The notes beneath the pieces were generated by a model. It was not told where the DNA came from and made no database searches. It saw nothing but the letters and a program-made list of their open reading frames with translations. Source: a virus. From it: a DNA stretch of 55,692 nucleotides. Shown piece after piece: positions 46,216 to 55,423 of this stretch; positions within the stretch are counted from its first letter, which is position 1, and every line of letters starts with the position of its first letter. The position numbers were made by a program, and so were the translations under genes. The stretch spans positions 1 through 55,692 of IMG/VR virus record IMGVR_UViG_3300035701_000039; one strand, written 5' to 3'.

Positions 46216-46712
46216 TGTCCAAACAAGAGAAAAGAAAGAATTTCCCTACGAAGATTATAGAGGAAGTCTTTGAGGAACAAGGCCGGCAATGTTCTAAGTG
46301 TGATAAATCCCTACTCTATGGTTATCATGCCCATCACAAGGACGGGGACAATACCAATATCCAGAAAGAGAATTGTCAACTCCTCTGTCCCGGATGCCAT
46401 GGAGGGGAACAGTATAAGACTCTTCTGGAACAAAAGAAGGCCGCTATAGTCGACTTAGACAAACTGATCCTTACCGGGACAGAGAACAAGGCGTCAGGAG
46501 CAACTATAGAAAAGTTACTGGATGCCATCAAGATGAAATTAAGTCTTCAGAGGCAGGTCATGGACGATCCACCATTAGAGGTTCCGAGTGGTGTCAAAGC
46601 GGAGACATATATAACCGTCATGGAACATGGCATAAAGGAGTACGAGAAGGGGATCAAAGAGGGCATCCTCAAAGGGATTGAAATAGCCAAGGAACTAATG
46701 AAGAAGGTTTGA
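46215..46712 (+). CDS. HNH endonuclease with helical extension
   Basis: 165 residues. CSKCDKSL, GYHAHHKDGDNTN and LLCPGCHGGEQ form a zinc-stabilised HNH core in the first 70 residues. The C-terminal 90 residues are coiled helices (KKAAIVDLDKLI, KEYEKGIKEGILKG). A homing or recombination-linked nuclease, close to the RadA gene. Confidence 0.75.
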   Translation: MSKQEKRKNFPTKIIEEVFEEQGRQCSKCDKSLLYGYHAHHKDGDNTNIQKENCQLLCPGCHGGEQYKTLLEQKKAAIVDLDKLILTGTENKASGATIEKLLDAIKMKLSLQRQVMDDPPLEVPSGVKAETYITVMEHGIKEYEKGIKEGILKGIEIAKELMKKV

Positions 46713-46713
46713 G

Positions 46714-46950
46714 ATGGGTTCATCTGAGTCTTCCAGTTCCATAATTCCTAAGGAGGCCACTAGATGTCTGCGTGACGGAGGCATCCTTGTCGAACTTGAG
46801 ACGTACTTGGAACAGAGGACTGGTTCAGACGAGGTTTGGGTTAAGAGAACATGCTCAACCTGTTCAAAAATCTATATCAGTCCGGTCACTGTTTACCCGA
46901 TGAAAGAGGAAAGTACCGACCCCGGTAAAGGATCATTGAGGTGGAAATAA
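46714..46950 (+). CDS. Hypothetical protein with CSTC pair
   Basis: 78 residues. Ser-rich start (GSSESSSSI) and TCSTCSKIYISPV in the second half; another Cys at about 18. Stop overlaps the RadA ATG by one base. Confidence 0.5.
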   Translation: MGSSESSSSIIPKEATRCLRDGGILVELETYLEQRTGSDEVWVKRTCSTCSKIYISPVTVYPMKEESTDPGKGSLRWK

Positions 46951-48038
46951 TGGTCAAGAAGAAAGAAGAGGAAAAGGATCCTAAGAAGTTAGAGAATGGT
47001 TCCAAGATAAAGGATAAACCGACCGACGAAAAGACGCCGGCAGACCATGAGGAGGACGTTACCAGTCCGGCCATGAGAAGGTTAGAGGACCTTCCCGGAA
47101 TAGGACCCAAGACCGCCGATAAACTTCGAGAATTAGGTTATACTCTAGTCGGGGTCGCTACCGGTAGAGCAGATGAAATTGCAGCAGAGATGAAGATTTC
47201 TTTCGTCATGGCTAAGTCGTGGGTTACAGCGGCGCAAGAAGCCCTTCTCACCAAGATGAAGCTTAAGACGGCTACGGATCAAGATAGGGAAAAGAAGATT
47301 AGACAGCAGTTCATTAAGACTGGTTCTTCGATCTTCAACGACCTAATAGGAGGAGGATTTCCTACTATGGCCACGACCGGTCTAAGCGGAAGGTTCGCTA
47401 CTGGGAAGACACAGGCGTCTTTTGACGGAGTAGTTGACTGTCTAACCCGTCTGAATAGAAAGGTCGTCTACATAGAGACGGAACCTAATACGTTCAGCCT
47501 TGACCGGCTCAAACAGATAGCTAAATGTCGGAAGGTAGAGGTGAATTGGGATAACCTCTTCGTCTGCGAGTCCGACCAGATACCGACCGCCAAGGCGCAG
47601 TTCCTCCAGTATAAGGTCGTCCAGAAGGCCCTAGAGAAGGGAGAGGATATTGGCCTTGTCGTGGTTGATTCCTTCACCGCTAAGTTCAGGCCGGGTTATT
47701 CCAGAAGGGAGATGTTGCCGGTGAGGACGAGAGAATTTACCGAACACTTTCTCCTTATAGACTACCTCGCCGCCCGGTATAATATAGCATGGGTTTTGAC
47801 CTGTCAGGTCATAGGGGCGCCGGATCCGGGTCAGAGTCTAGGGATCAAGGTTAAGACTGGAGACTCGTTCTATCCTGTCGGTGGAGAATTTCTGCTCCAT
47901 TCAGTCAATACATGGGTGGGACTGCAGCAGATAAAGACTGAATTGTGGCGTGCGACCTTATACGACTCGAGTTACCTAGCCAGACAGTCTAGAGACTTCA
48001 TGTTGTCACCTTCGGGGATCATAAATGCACCAGAATAG
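46950..48038 (+). CDS. radA: RadA-type recombinase
   Basis: 362 residues from the ATG at 46950. Charged N-terminus, then a helix-hairpin-helix domain (LEDLPGIGPKTADKLRELGY, about 45-64). RecA core: GGGFPTMATTGLSGRF, Walker A GRFATGKTQ (from residue 147), VVYIETEPNTF, and Walker B GLVVVDSFTAKFRPGYSRRE. It lacks the exact archaeal Walker A spelling but keeps the GKT. It drives strand exchange in replication and repair, likely with the nuclease and SSB genes downstream. Confidence 0.9.
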   Translation: MVKKKEEEKDPKKLENGSKIKDKPTDEKTPADHEEDVTSPAMRRLEDLPGIGPKTADKLRELGYTLVGVATGRADEIAAEMKISFVMAKSWVTAAQEALLTKMKLKTATDQDREKKIRQQFIKTGSSIFNDLIGGGFPTMATTGLSGRFATGKTQASFDGVVDCLTRLNRKVVYIETEPNTFSLDRLKQIAKCRKVEVNWDNLFVCESDQIPTAKAQFLQYKVVQKALEKGEDIGLVVVDSFTAKFRPGYSRREMLPVRTREFTEHFLLIDYLAARYNIAWVLTCQVIGAPDPGQSLGIKVKTGDSFYPVGGEFLLHSVNTWVGLQQIKTELWRATLYDSSYLARQSRDFMLSPSGIINAPE

Positions 48039-48183
48039 TAAATTCAAAGTCAAACCGTTGAAGGCCTGTCTATTATGCCTCACGGCTGGGAGGGTCTTAA
48101 TGGTGCATAGGAAGAGGGCCTTAATCCTGAGTTACTCTATCTTAGTTCCCTGCCCAAGGTGCAAAGGAAGAGGATTCATCTGA
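48025..48183 (+). CDS. Zinc-binding microprotein
   Basis: 52 residues overlapping the radA end by 14 nt. CLLC and CPRCKGRG, a DnaJ-like zinc pair arrangement. Basic. Confidence 0.55.
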   Translation: MHQNSKFKVKPLKACLLCLTAGRVLMVHRKRALILSYSILVPCPRCKGRGFI

Positions 48184-48314
48184 ACTGCGACTATTGTGGG
48201 GCGGGTAGACCTAACCTGTTCAATAAGCATGGTGCATTCTGCAACGTCGAGTGTTATGTTAACTTCGCAATAAATGGTTTCAGGAGGAAAAGACCGAAAA
48301 ATGCCCAAGGTTAA
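48159..48314 (+). CDS. Treble-clef-like zinc microprotein
   Basis: About 51 residues from GTG 48159 (a CTG at 48180 is closer to the domain). CDYCGAG then AFCNVECYVNF is the C-x-x-C ... C-x-x-x-C pattern of FCS/treble-clef fingers. Basic tail. Confidence 0.5.
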   Translation: MQRKRIHLNCDYCGAGRPNLFNKHGAFCNVECYVNFAINGFRRKRPKNAQG

Positions 48315-48435
48315 AATCAGAATGAGTAAATGGACCATATTCGGCCACTTAAGATGTCAGGTCGAATTGGAAGGTACCGTTGAAGAATTAGTTCAGCTAA
48401 AGGAAAAGGGTTTCGATTCCGTAGAGGTGCGCTGA
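48301..48435 (+). CDS. 44-residue hypothetical protein
   Basis: ATG overlaps the previous frame; stop overlaps the XPF-like ATG. Strand-helix layout (LRCQVELEGTVEELVQLKEKG). Not recognised. Confidence 0.45.
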   Translation: MPKVKIRMSKWTIFGHLRCQVELEGTVEELVQLKEKGFDSVEVR

Positions 48436-49073
48436 TGCCGATATTCGTTGACGACAGAGAACCGGAAGAGGTCATTAAGGGTCTTAGACGTCAGAACCTA
48501 GCAGTTGAAATTCACCACAATGACAGTGGGGACTATGTCTTTGGAGAAGTGGCCATCGAGAGGAAGACAATATCGGATCTAATCGGCTCCGTCTGTTCTA
48601 AGAAGCACAGGTTATGGGACCAACTAGGCACGATGAAAGATACATACCAGCAACCGATGCTTCTAGTCGAGGGAATGATCAACTGGAAGGATCCTTATCT
48701 CTCCGGCATCCTGACTACAGTCCTCCTCTTCTGGAAGTACCAGACAATATTCACTCTGGGAATGGAAGAGACTGCTTTGGCGGTCGGTCACCTGTTCACT
48801 AAGCAGGGAATAGGAAGGAGCGGTAGGATTCCACCTGCCGCCGTTAAGAAACACTCCACCCCTAAGGAAATCCTCTGGGAAATGCTCCAATGCATAGAAG
48901 GCGTCGGACCCAAGACGGCGAAGAAGATCCTTGATGTTATCCCATTAGAGGATTTGGTGAACATGGACATCTTCCGATTAGACGAGGAGCTTAAGTCGGT
49001 TCATGGTCTCCCGTCCAGATCTAGGAAATTGATGACTCAAGTCTTCCGTGGAGGAGAGGTCGAGGAGCATTAG
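48435..49073 (+). CDS. XPF/ERCC4-family nuclease with HhH domain
   Basis: 212 residues. Active site: FVDDREP (5-10), GDYVFG (32-37) and I-E-R-K (41-44). The C-terminal helix-hairpin-helix is IEGVGPKTAKKIL. This is the compact nuclease-HhH form of archaeal XPF, without the helicase and without a PCNA box that I can see. It cuts branched or flap DNA and works well beside RadA. Confidence 0.9.
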   Translation: MPIFVDDREPEEVIKGLRRQNLAVEIHHNDSGDYVFGEVAIERKTISDLIGSVCSKKHRLWDQLGTMKDTYQQPMLLVEGMINWKDPYLSGILTTVLLFWKYQTIFTLGMEETALAVGHLFTKQGIGRSGRIPPAAVKKHSTPKEILWEMLQCIEGVGPKTAKKILDVIPLEDLVNMDIFRLDEELKSVHGLPSRSRKLMTQVFRGGEVEEH

Positions 49074-49133
49074 TATTACACACATGTGGGGTCACACACA
49101 CTTTGATGGATATTAACCATAGAGGTTCACAGA

Positions 49134-49427
49134 ATGTCTGAAGAAATAAACCAGAATAATCTCTTCATGAGGAAGAAATTGACCGAATTAGCGGCGATGT
49201 TTAAGGAGAAGAGACAAGGGAATATGAAACTCTTCAAGAAGATTAAAGCCCGATTCTGTCTCCAAGAGGGAGTAAACCCCAGAACCGCTGATTCCTACTG
49301 TAAAATTTTAGAATCTTCTGGTTTACTTACAATTTCTTCCGGGGAGAAGAGATGGAAGTATAATACGAAAGAGGAATGGGATCTGTTCTCAGTCACTCCT
49401 ATTACTTACAGGAGAAGAGGGAGGTGA
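49134..49427 (+). CDS. Winged-helix-like DNA-binding protein
   Basis: 97 residues; the 60-bp gap upstream contains two CACACA runs and GATATTAAC. VNPRTADSYCKILESSGLL is an HTH recognition region and ISSGEKRWKYN a wing. It precedes the SSB-like gene by 4 nt and may regulate or assist it. Confidence 0.6.
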   Translation: MSEEINQNNLFMRKKLTELAAMFKEKRQGNMKLFKKIKARFCLQEGVNPRTADSYCKILESSGLLTISSGEKRWKYNTKEEWDLFSVTPITYRRRGR

Positions 49428-49431
49428 ATGA

Positions 49432-50616
49432 ATGACAAAGAAAAAGACTGTTGAGGGTGGAAAAGTGAGAGACATATCAGAAGAGGACATGGAACGTTTA
49501 CGGAATATAGCCAAGGCCAACAAGAAGACCGTCGATTCCGTCCTAGAGGAATGGGACAAGGAATACAAGAATATCACTGATGCCGGCCTGTCGAATGCCG
49601 GTCACTTGGCCGTCTTTGCCGTCATGAACAACTACCGTCGGGTCAAGTTGAAGCAGAATGCTCCCCTGAGAAAGAAGAAGGAGACTATAACCGTCTCTGG
49701 GATCATTGCCGGCGACATGGGCATCTGGGACAAGGCAGAACAGGTACGTAGGCAAGTCAAGGCCTTCATAGACAAGAATGGGATTAAGGCGGCACAGGAG
49801 GCCCAAATGGTCGACGGTGAAAACCACATCTTGGACCAGAGGGATAAACTCTACGGTAGGCCCAACCCTAATCACCTTAAACCCCTTAACCCGAACCTAC
49901 ATGTGCTAGACCGCACCCTATTCGGCTTCTTCAAGCATAACGGAGAGAAAACCTTCAAGTGGGGTTCACTGCAGACGGGAGATAACCGTCTGGCGAGAGG
50001 ATGGAACAAGGTCAAATTCTATACCCCATGCCAAGTCACCGTTATAGTGAGGGAAGAGACAGACGAGGACATCAAATTGGGTTCATCCTCTGCCGAAGAG
50101 TCGATGAGCGTCTTCAAAGCCATAAAGGAAAATTGGAATATAAGGAAGATCATAGACGAGACCCTAGGCGAACATACTATAGAAGTGGAGGGCAAGAAGG
50201 TCAAAGTCAAGGATCAATGGACGGCAATCAAGGACGTCGACAAGCATCACGAGAACTTCAAAGACGCCTGGGACAGAAGGATATTCGTCAAGGGAGTAGT
50301 CGCATGGATCAACATAGACAGACCAACTCCATTCGGCGCCGTCTGGATGGGCCTGATGAACCCGGACAACGAAGATGAACTGGTCAGAGTCCTGATACCG
50401 GAACAGGTCACTGTAGACTTCGGTGAATTAAGTGAGATCTATGTCTTCGGGAAGACCAAGAGGAGCAAGTACAAGGATCAGGAAACAGAGAAGTTAGTGG
50501 ACGGGGACGTCGTCATCAATGCGGTCGGAATATACCCGGTAGTCTCGACACCTAAGGCGAACACCTCAGCGGAAGGACTCGGAGAAGAAGAGACAGTCGA
50601 GGGTTGGTTAGACTAG
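49432..50616 (+). CDS. Probable single-stranded DNA-binding protein
   Basis: 394 residues. Helical N-terminal region, an OB-like middle with aromatic strands (LFGFFKHNGEKTFKWGSL, KVKFYTPCQVTVIV) and a second strand-rich part (VVAWINIDRPTPFGAVWMG). It ends in an acidic tail with an aromatic tip (EEETVEGWLD), typical of SSBs. Located between RadA/XPF and PolB. The fold is inferred, not certain. Confidence 0.6.
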   Translation: MTKKKTVEGGKVRDISEEDMERLRNIAKANKKTVDSVLEEWDKEYKNITDAGLSNAGHLAVFAVMNNYRRVKLKQNAPLRKKKETITVSGIIAGDMGIWDKAEQVRRQVKAFIDKNGIKAAQEAQMVDGENHILDQRDKLYGRPNPNHLKPLNPNLHVLDRTLFGFFKHNGEKTFKWGSLQTGDNRLARGWNKVKFYTPCQVTVIVREETDEDIKLGSSSAEESMSVFKAIKENWNIRKIIDETLGEHTIEVEGKKVKVKDQWTAIKDVDKHHENFKDAWDRRIFVKGVVAWINIDRPTPFGAVWMGLMNPDNEDELVRVLIPEQVTVDFGELSEIYVFGKTKRSKYKDQETEKLVDGDVVINAVGIYPVVSTPKANTSAEGLGEEETVEGWLD

Positions 50617-50671
50617 CCCTCTTAATCCCCTTTTGTTAATATTCCTCATATATTGTTGGAAGTATATAATC

Positions 50672-51034
50672 ATGAGAAAATTAACCAAAAAAGAAAAGAT
50701 AGAAATGCATCTCCCTGATAAGGATAGTGAGGTCCTCCTAATAGAGACCGGTTTCTTTGAAATGATAGGGAATGATCTCAAAAGAAGGTTAGGTTTACCC
50801 AGCATTAAAGAGGAAACGGCGAGAAAGATCTGCGCCTACCGTAATTGGGCCGGGGAAAAAGGATCCTGTGAGAACTGTTCCAAGATAGAATGGTATCCAG
50901 ATTATGGAAAAGCCGATATGGTCCGGTTCCATAAGGAAAATCTGTTTGATCCGTGGAGATGTAAGTCGTGGATCTATTACCTATCAAGATTCAACCGGTT
51001 AAGACTGAGACTATTTGGTAATCTACATGATTAA
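50672..51034 (+). CDS. Hypothetical protein with CxxC
   Basis: 120 residues from the ATG at 50672. KGSCENCSKIEWYPDYGKADMV with a later Cys (PWRCKSW) suggests a zinc site. Basic C-terminus. Not recognised. Confidence 0.5.
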   Translation: MRKLTKKEKIEMHLPDKDSEVLLIETGFFEMIGNDLKRRLGLPSIKEETARKICAYRNWAGEKGSCENCSKIEWYPDYGKADMVRFHKENLFDPWRCKSWIYYLSRFNRLRLRLFGNLHD

Positions 51035-51476
51035 AAAGAATGAAAGACCACGGATCGAGGTTGGCATTTCATCTCCATTTAGTCAGGGGAACGTTTGTTC
51101 GGAAAAGGAAAGGGAGTTCAGGCTTAGAGAACTCGAAGAAGAGATTAAAACAGGTTGGTTAGATAAAGAAATCGTGCCTTATATTAAACGGATTAACCTA
51201 TATCCTTTTCTAGTCACAACCCAATCCTGCTGTGGACACGGAGAAAACCCGATGACAGGAAGACGGGCTCATATTGATTTCAGAAGTCTTTTATCAGAAA
51301 CAGACACTATAAATAAGATTTCGAGGCCATTCGATTCTAAAAGGAACCCTTCAGATTCCGCCCTCGAATTGGTGATTGAACCTTACGGTATAAGATACCT
51401 TCTCTGGTTGAGAAATGATGCTTGGAAGGAGCAATTAGAGGATTTCATATCCGTTCTAAGAGAGGTTAAGTATTGA
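51027..51476 (+). CDS. Hypothetical protein with TTQSCCGHGE motif
   Basis: 149 residues from the ATG at 51027. PFLVTTQSCCGHGE and RRAHIDFRSLL resemble the T-x-x-S-C-x-G-[H/R] loop of some archaeal RNA-modification or metal-binding proteins. It overlaps the PolB gene by 4 nt. No function assigned. Confidence 0.5.
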   Translation: MIKKNERPRIEVGISSPFSQGNVCSEKEREFRLRELEEEIKTGWLDKEIVPYIKRINLYPFLVTTQSCCGHGENPMTGRRAHIDFRSLLSETDTINKISRPFDSKRNPSDSALELVIEPYGIRYLLWLRNDAWKEQLEDFISVLREVKY

Positions 51477-54028
51477 CTAAACTGGGAATCATAACCGCCG
51501 AGACCCTGATGGTGGAGAAGCACAAACAGAAGATGCCCACCATAGTCCTAATAGGGCGGGATGAGACCGGTAAGAAGAGGATGTGGAGGACTATATTCTG
51601 GCCCTACATGTACCTGACCGAAGAAGATTATATCCGGATCAAAGACCAGAAGGGTTATTCCCTGAGCAAGTGGGTCAGGGACTTTGAGGGGACTAAGGTC
51701 AGGTCCCTAAACAAGAAGGCCTTGACTAAACTGATCCTGACCGACAGTCTATGTTCTCTCGACGTCATCAAGTTTCTGATCAAATATGGCAAGACTTCTT
51801 TATCAGGGCCGGTCTTCTCCTATGAGGCGGACTTGGCCACGCCGACCATGCTCCCCATAAGGTTCTTGATCGACAAAGGAATAAGATCGGGAGTGGACAT
51901 CAGTAGAGATGGAGAGTTAACCCCGATTGACTTCGTCATCAACCTGAGGAAGTGGCATCTGGACTTTGAAGCCCTGTCGACTAAACAGTGTGGTTCCGGT
52001 CCAAAGAAAGAGGATCCTATACCTATCATGAGCTTCCATGACAACTATAATGACACCCTTTACACCCTTTTAGTAGTCAATCCCAAATGGCCCAAGTCTA
52101 GGCGAGATGCCTTCCATTACGGTTTCAAGACCGTTTATAAGACTCATCTAATTATGGGTTTCAAGAACGAGGGACTGCTTTTAGAGGCCCTAGTGAGACT
52201 GGTTAACGAGTTAGACCCCGATCTCTTCTCCGCTTGGAATCTGGACCGGTATGATATAGTCAAATGGACTCAGAGAATGACGGAACAGCATCTGGATCCT
52301 AAGACCCTAAGCCCCTTCCGCAGTTTCAGCTGGAAACGCCTGCCGTACAGGATTAAGGGTAGGATCCTATTCGACCTAATGAAGGCATTCAAGAGGTTCA
52401 CTGATGCCGAATTAAGATCTTATGCCTTAGGTGCGATATCTGAAGAGGAGGGGTTAGCCATAGAGAAGGTGCCTCTTAAGAAACCTACTCAATGGATCTG
52501 GGATAATGATCCGGACGTCCTATTCAGAAGGAATGTCAACGACGTCTTGATCCTGAAGGCATTAGACGACAAGTATGAACTGATCGAGATGTTCGACGAC
52601 CTTAGGAGAGAATTCGGTGCCCTATTCCATGAGGTCCTTCTTAACTATCGGGTTCTAGACACCGCCCTCATGAGGTTCATCAACGGTAAGATCGCTCTTA
52701 GCACGGCGTTCAAGGCGAAGAGGAATAAGGAATCGTACCTTGGGGCTGTAGTCGTTGAACCTGTGCCGGGAGAATATCCCTTCATAGTCCAGTTCGACTT
52801 TAATAGGGAATACCCATCTCTGATCAAGGCGTTCAACATCGGTCCCGAGACTTATCGAGACGAGAATTATACCGGACCCTGCTATACGATCGAGTACAAG
52901 GGGAAGGTCTTCAAGTTCGTCAAGTTCCCTAAGAGTCTTCTAGCCCAATTGATTGACTTCTTCTTCCATAAGAGGGACGAGTATGAGGAATGTTATCGGA
53001 AGGCGATTGAGGCCAAGGATGAAGTCAAGATCAAGATGTGGTACCGTAAGATTTTCAACATCAAGAAGATGACTAATGCAATCTATGGCGTCATGGATTA
53101 TCCTTCCTTCCGTCTTTACAGACAGGAATGTTCTGCCGCAACCGCCATCTTGGGGAGGATAGGGATAGAGCAGATCACTAACATTCTTAAACCTCTCGGT
53201 TACGAGTTGATCTACGGGGATACAGATTCTAGTTTCGTTCCCCTCAAGTCTAGGATCAAGGAAGAGGCGGTTAAGAAAGCTCAATGGCTGGCCGAACAGA
53301 TTAATATAGGTCTGTCTGAATACTTTAAGAAGACCTATGGTTTACCGTCCGCCCCGACCGGTCTAGGAGTTAAGAAGATATACGACTCATTCCTTCTGAT
53401 AGCGAAGAAGAATTACGCCGGAAGGTCATTCTGGGATGAGAAGAAAGGTTACAAAATTGATTACGATTTCAAGGGTTTAGAAGTGATCAGGTCTGATTCT
53501 AGTTCCTTCGAGAAGGAGGTTATGGAGAAGATAGTCCGCATGGTTCTAGACGGGTTTAAATCCGATATTGGCGGGGTAAGAGACGATGCGCTCCTAAGAG
53601 TGTCTTCTAGAACGTTAGACCCTCTTATGGTCTCTTACCCTCTCCAAATATCAGGCAACCTTAAGGACTATCCTAAACCGGACAAGAATGGTAAACTCCA
53701 AATGCCCGCCCATATCAGGGCAGCAGTCTACAGCAATATGTACCTCAACACCGATTACGGCAGGGAAGATAAACCTAGACGGTTACCGATTAAAGAGATG
53801 TTAGATATCAGTTCGGGTCAGTCTACTCTATTCCAATCCGACGTCATATATCCTTCTGAATGTGAATGGAATGGGTTCAAGTTTAAACTTGGCGGCATTT
53901 CGATAACAGAAGATTCAGAGATACCGATATGGTTCTTGGAGAGGATAGACTGGGAGAGGATAAAGAAGCGTCTTACCGGCAAGATAGATAAGATCATGGG
54001 GCTTGTAAAGGTTGAAGTGGACCCCTAA
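51473..54028 (+). CDS. polB: Family B DNA polymerase
   Basis: 851 residues from TTG. Exonuclease: Exo I LDFEAL (Asp164, Glu166), Exo II SAWNLDRYD, and Exo III RRNVNDV, where the usual Tyr is Arg but the Asp remains. Polymerase: motif A FDFNREYPSL (about 441), motif B KKMTNAIYG (about 531) and motif C YGDTDSS (Tyr581, Asp583, Asp585). It replicates the viral genome with proofreading. Protein-primed TPR inserts are not evident. Ends 17 nt into the next gene. Confidence 0.95.
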   Translation: MTKLGIITAETLMVEKHKQKMPTIVLIGRDETGKKRMWRTIFWPYMYLTEEDYIRIKDQKGYSLSKWVRDFEGTKVRSLNKKALTKLILTDSLCSLDVIKFLIKYGKTSLSGPVFSYEADLATPTMLPIRFLIDKGIRSGVDISRDGELTPIDFVINLRKWHLDFEALSTKQCGSGPKKEDPIPIMSFHDNYNDTLYTLLVVNPKWPKSRRDAFHYGFKTVYKTHLIMGFKNEGLLLEALVRLVNELDPDLFSAWNLDRYDIVKWTQRMTEQHLDPKTLSPFRSFSWKRLPYRIKGRILFDLMKAFKRFTDAELRSYALGAISEEEGLAIEKVPLKKPTQWIWDNDPDVLFRRNVNDVLILKALDDKYELIEMFDDLRREFGALFHEVLLNYRVLDTALMRFINGKIALSTAFKAKRNKESYLGAVVVEPVPGEYPFIVQFDFNREYPSLIKAFNIGPETYRDENYTGPCYTIEYKGKVFKFVKFPKSLLAQLIDFFFHKRDEYEECYRKAIEAKDEVKIKMWYRKIFNIKKMTNAIYGVMDYPSFRLYRQECSAATAILGRIGIEQITNILKPLGYELIYGDTDSSFVPLKSRIKEEAVKKAQWLAEQINIGLSEYFKKTYGLPSAPTGLGVKKIYDSFLLIAKKNYAGRSFWDEKKGYKIDYDFKGLEVIRSDSSSFEKEVMEKIVRMVLDGFKSDIGGVRDDALLRVSSRTLDPLMVSYPLQISGNLKDYPKPDKNGKLQMPAHIRAAVYSNMYLNTDYGREDKPRRLPIKEMLDISSGQSTLFQSDVIYPSECEWNGFKFKLGGISITEDSEIPIWFLERIDWERIKKRLTGKIDKIMGLVKVEVDP

Positions 54029-54338
54029 ACAAATCCAGATTCTAAGGGACAAGTTCGAGAGGGTCAGTTGGACCGAACTTAAAGGCCTCTTCCCGGACGT
54101 CAGCAAGGAGGTCATATATAAGAAGGCGAGGACCTTAGGCCTTAACAGGTCTGGTCTATCAACATCCAAGGGAAGGTACCTTAATTATGCCCTATGTCAT
54201 AGAGACGGTAGAATCCTACGGTATGAAATAATCTGGAAGAAGAATACACCGACCTGTCCCCGCTGCGGGAGAAGGTTGAGGTTGATGCCCCGAGTAAGCG
54301 AGTATAAAGGTGAGAAGAGAATTGAACTCCGAACCTAA
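54012..54338 (+). CDS. SANT-like HTH protein with zinc ribbon
   Basis: 108 residues from TTG. W-T-P-K-Q-I-Q-I-L-R-D-K-F and VIYKKARTLGLNRSG form a SANT-like HTH similar to the 44884 protein. The second half has ALCHRDG and CPRCGRRL, a ribbon. Possible promoter-binding factor. Confidence 0.65.
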   Translation: MKWTPKQIQILRDKFERVSWTELKGLFPDVSKEVIYKKARTLGLNRSGLSTSKGRYLNYALCHRDGRILRYEIIWKKNTPTCPRCGRRLRLMPRVSEYKGEKRIELRT

Positions 54339-54339
54339 A

Positions 54340-54729
54340 ATGGTATATCTGGCATTTGCCTTTTCGGGCAATCCAACAGAGAACACTAGGAAGGAGAGGG
54401 AAATGGCTCTTAAACTGATGGATATTCACCCGGATTGGTTCATCCTGTCCCCTCATTTCGCTATAGATGTTCTACTAGACGGTTGTCTTGACTGGGGAAA
54501 AAGGAAAAGTAATTTTACCCAAGAGAGGAGGATAAAGGCCGGGATGATGTGTTTGGCATTTCTCTTCAAGTCTGATATAATGATTCTTGGTTGCGAACCC
54601 ACATATAAAGAAAGCCCCGGTGTGACGTGGGAGTATGTCATTGTTAGACTCTGGAATGAAAGTTTTAGAAGGGATAACCCAATCAAAATCATTACTCTTA
54701 AAGAGGCCTTAAAAATTGAAGACGAGTGA
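54340..54729 (+). CDS. DUF4406 / deoxyribosyltransferase-like protein
   Basis: 129 residues from the ATG at 54340 (GTG 54310 possible). YLAFAFSGNPTENT at the start, FILSPHFAIDVL in the middle and ESPGVTWEYVIVRLW at the end follow the DUF4406/nucleoside 2-deoxyribosyltransferase pattern (Y-[LV]-[AS]-x-[PA]; P-H; S-x-G-x-x-x-E). Likely binds or processes nucleosides or nucleotides. Confidence 0.65.
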   Translation: MVYLAFAFSGNPTENTRKEREMALKLMDIHPDWFILSPHFAIDVLLDGCLDWGKRKSNFTQERRIKAGMMCLAFLFKSDIMILGCEPTYKESPGVTWEYVIVRLWNESFRRDNPIKIITLKEALKIEDE

Positions 54730-55063
54730 AATGGGAGAAGAGATGAAGAAGATGCTCAATGAACTAGTCCGCATCTTCTTGGATAGAAACATCCAATATG
54801 CCGGAGAAGAGGAATGGGCAGCCAATTTCAGAAGGAATGCCGAGTTGAATAGGATCCTAAGGATCGACAGAGTCATAACTAAACCTTATGGAAAGTCCTT
54901 GGCCTTCGTCGTCGATAAAGTCGACCGGGCAATTAATGGCATCATTCAGACTAACGAAGGGACGGTAACAGAAATGACCCATATTGGAGACTCGATCGAT
55001 GACGCCATTGTCTACCTGTTCATAACCAAGATGCTTCTCAAGGAGGACGAGTTAATTGAATAA
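54716..55063 (+). CDS. Nmad1/DUF1599-like protein
   Basis: 115 residues from TTG. The layout of a helix with Arg-Asn-x-x-x-Y, then K-V-D-R and DSIDDAIVYLFI near the end resembles DUF1599 (nucleotide modification associated domain 1, Nmad1), found in phages with modified DNA. Overlaps neighbours by 14 and 8 nt. Confidence 0.5.
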   Translation: MKTSEMGEEMKKMLNELVRIFLDRNIQYAGEEEWAANFRRNAELNRILRIDRVITKPYGKSLAFVVDKVDRAINGIIQTNEGTVTEMTHIGDSIDDAIVYLFITKMLLKEDELIE

Positions 55064-55208
55064 GAAGGTTATTGCCGGCCTCTTAAAGGAACTTCAGAAA
55101 GAGGTCTGTAGTCCTAGAACCTGCCCCGCTAAATCCTACGACGACTGTTCCATCTGCAACATCCATAAGCTGACTAATAGGATCATGGAGGAGGCCAGCG
55201 ATTGTTAG
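55056..55208 (+). CDS. Cysteine-rich microprotein
   Basis: 50 residues from TTG. CSPRTC and CSICNIH near the middle give a four-Cys/His site; a last Cys ends the protein. Overlaps both neighbours. Confidence 0.55.
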   Translation: MNKKVIAGLLKELQKEVCSPRTCPAKSYDDCSICNIHKLTNRIMEEASDC

Positions 55209-55423
55209 ACTTTCTAAGTTATGGCGGTATGATCTGTCTTCTTACCGCTCTTGTTCTGAATAGAAAGTATTTGAGATTATCAGATGCCCTTAATCTAATC
55301 GGTTCTTTAAGTCTGACTATTTGGGCAATTGTATTTCAAACATGGGCAATTTTCATCCTTGATTTCGTTTGGTCTATCATTTCAATTATCAAATTGCTTA
55401 AGGATTTGAGAACATGCCGATGA
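55202..55423 (+). CDS. Small membrane protein
   Basis: 73 residues from TTG. Three hydrophobic stretches (YGGMICLLTALVL, LIGSLSLTIWAIVF, WAIFILDFVWSIISII) and a basic end. Two or three membrane helices. Role unknown. Confidence 0.55.
   Translation: MLDFLSYGGMICLLTALVLNRKYLRLSDALNLIGSLSLTIWAIVFQTWAIFILDFVWSIISIIKLLKDLRTCR

Noticed and set aside
49543-49875. 110-codon minus-strand frame and the other long antisense frames (for example 33971-34297 and 42006-42428)
   Set aside because: They lie wholly opposite well-supported plus-strand genes and contain no recognisable motif.
50001-50378. 125-codon plus-strand frame inside the SSB-like gene
   Set aside because: Arg/Gly/Gln-rich shadow in a second frame of the longer gene with the acidic C-terminal tip.
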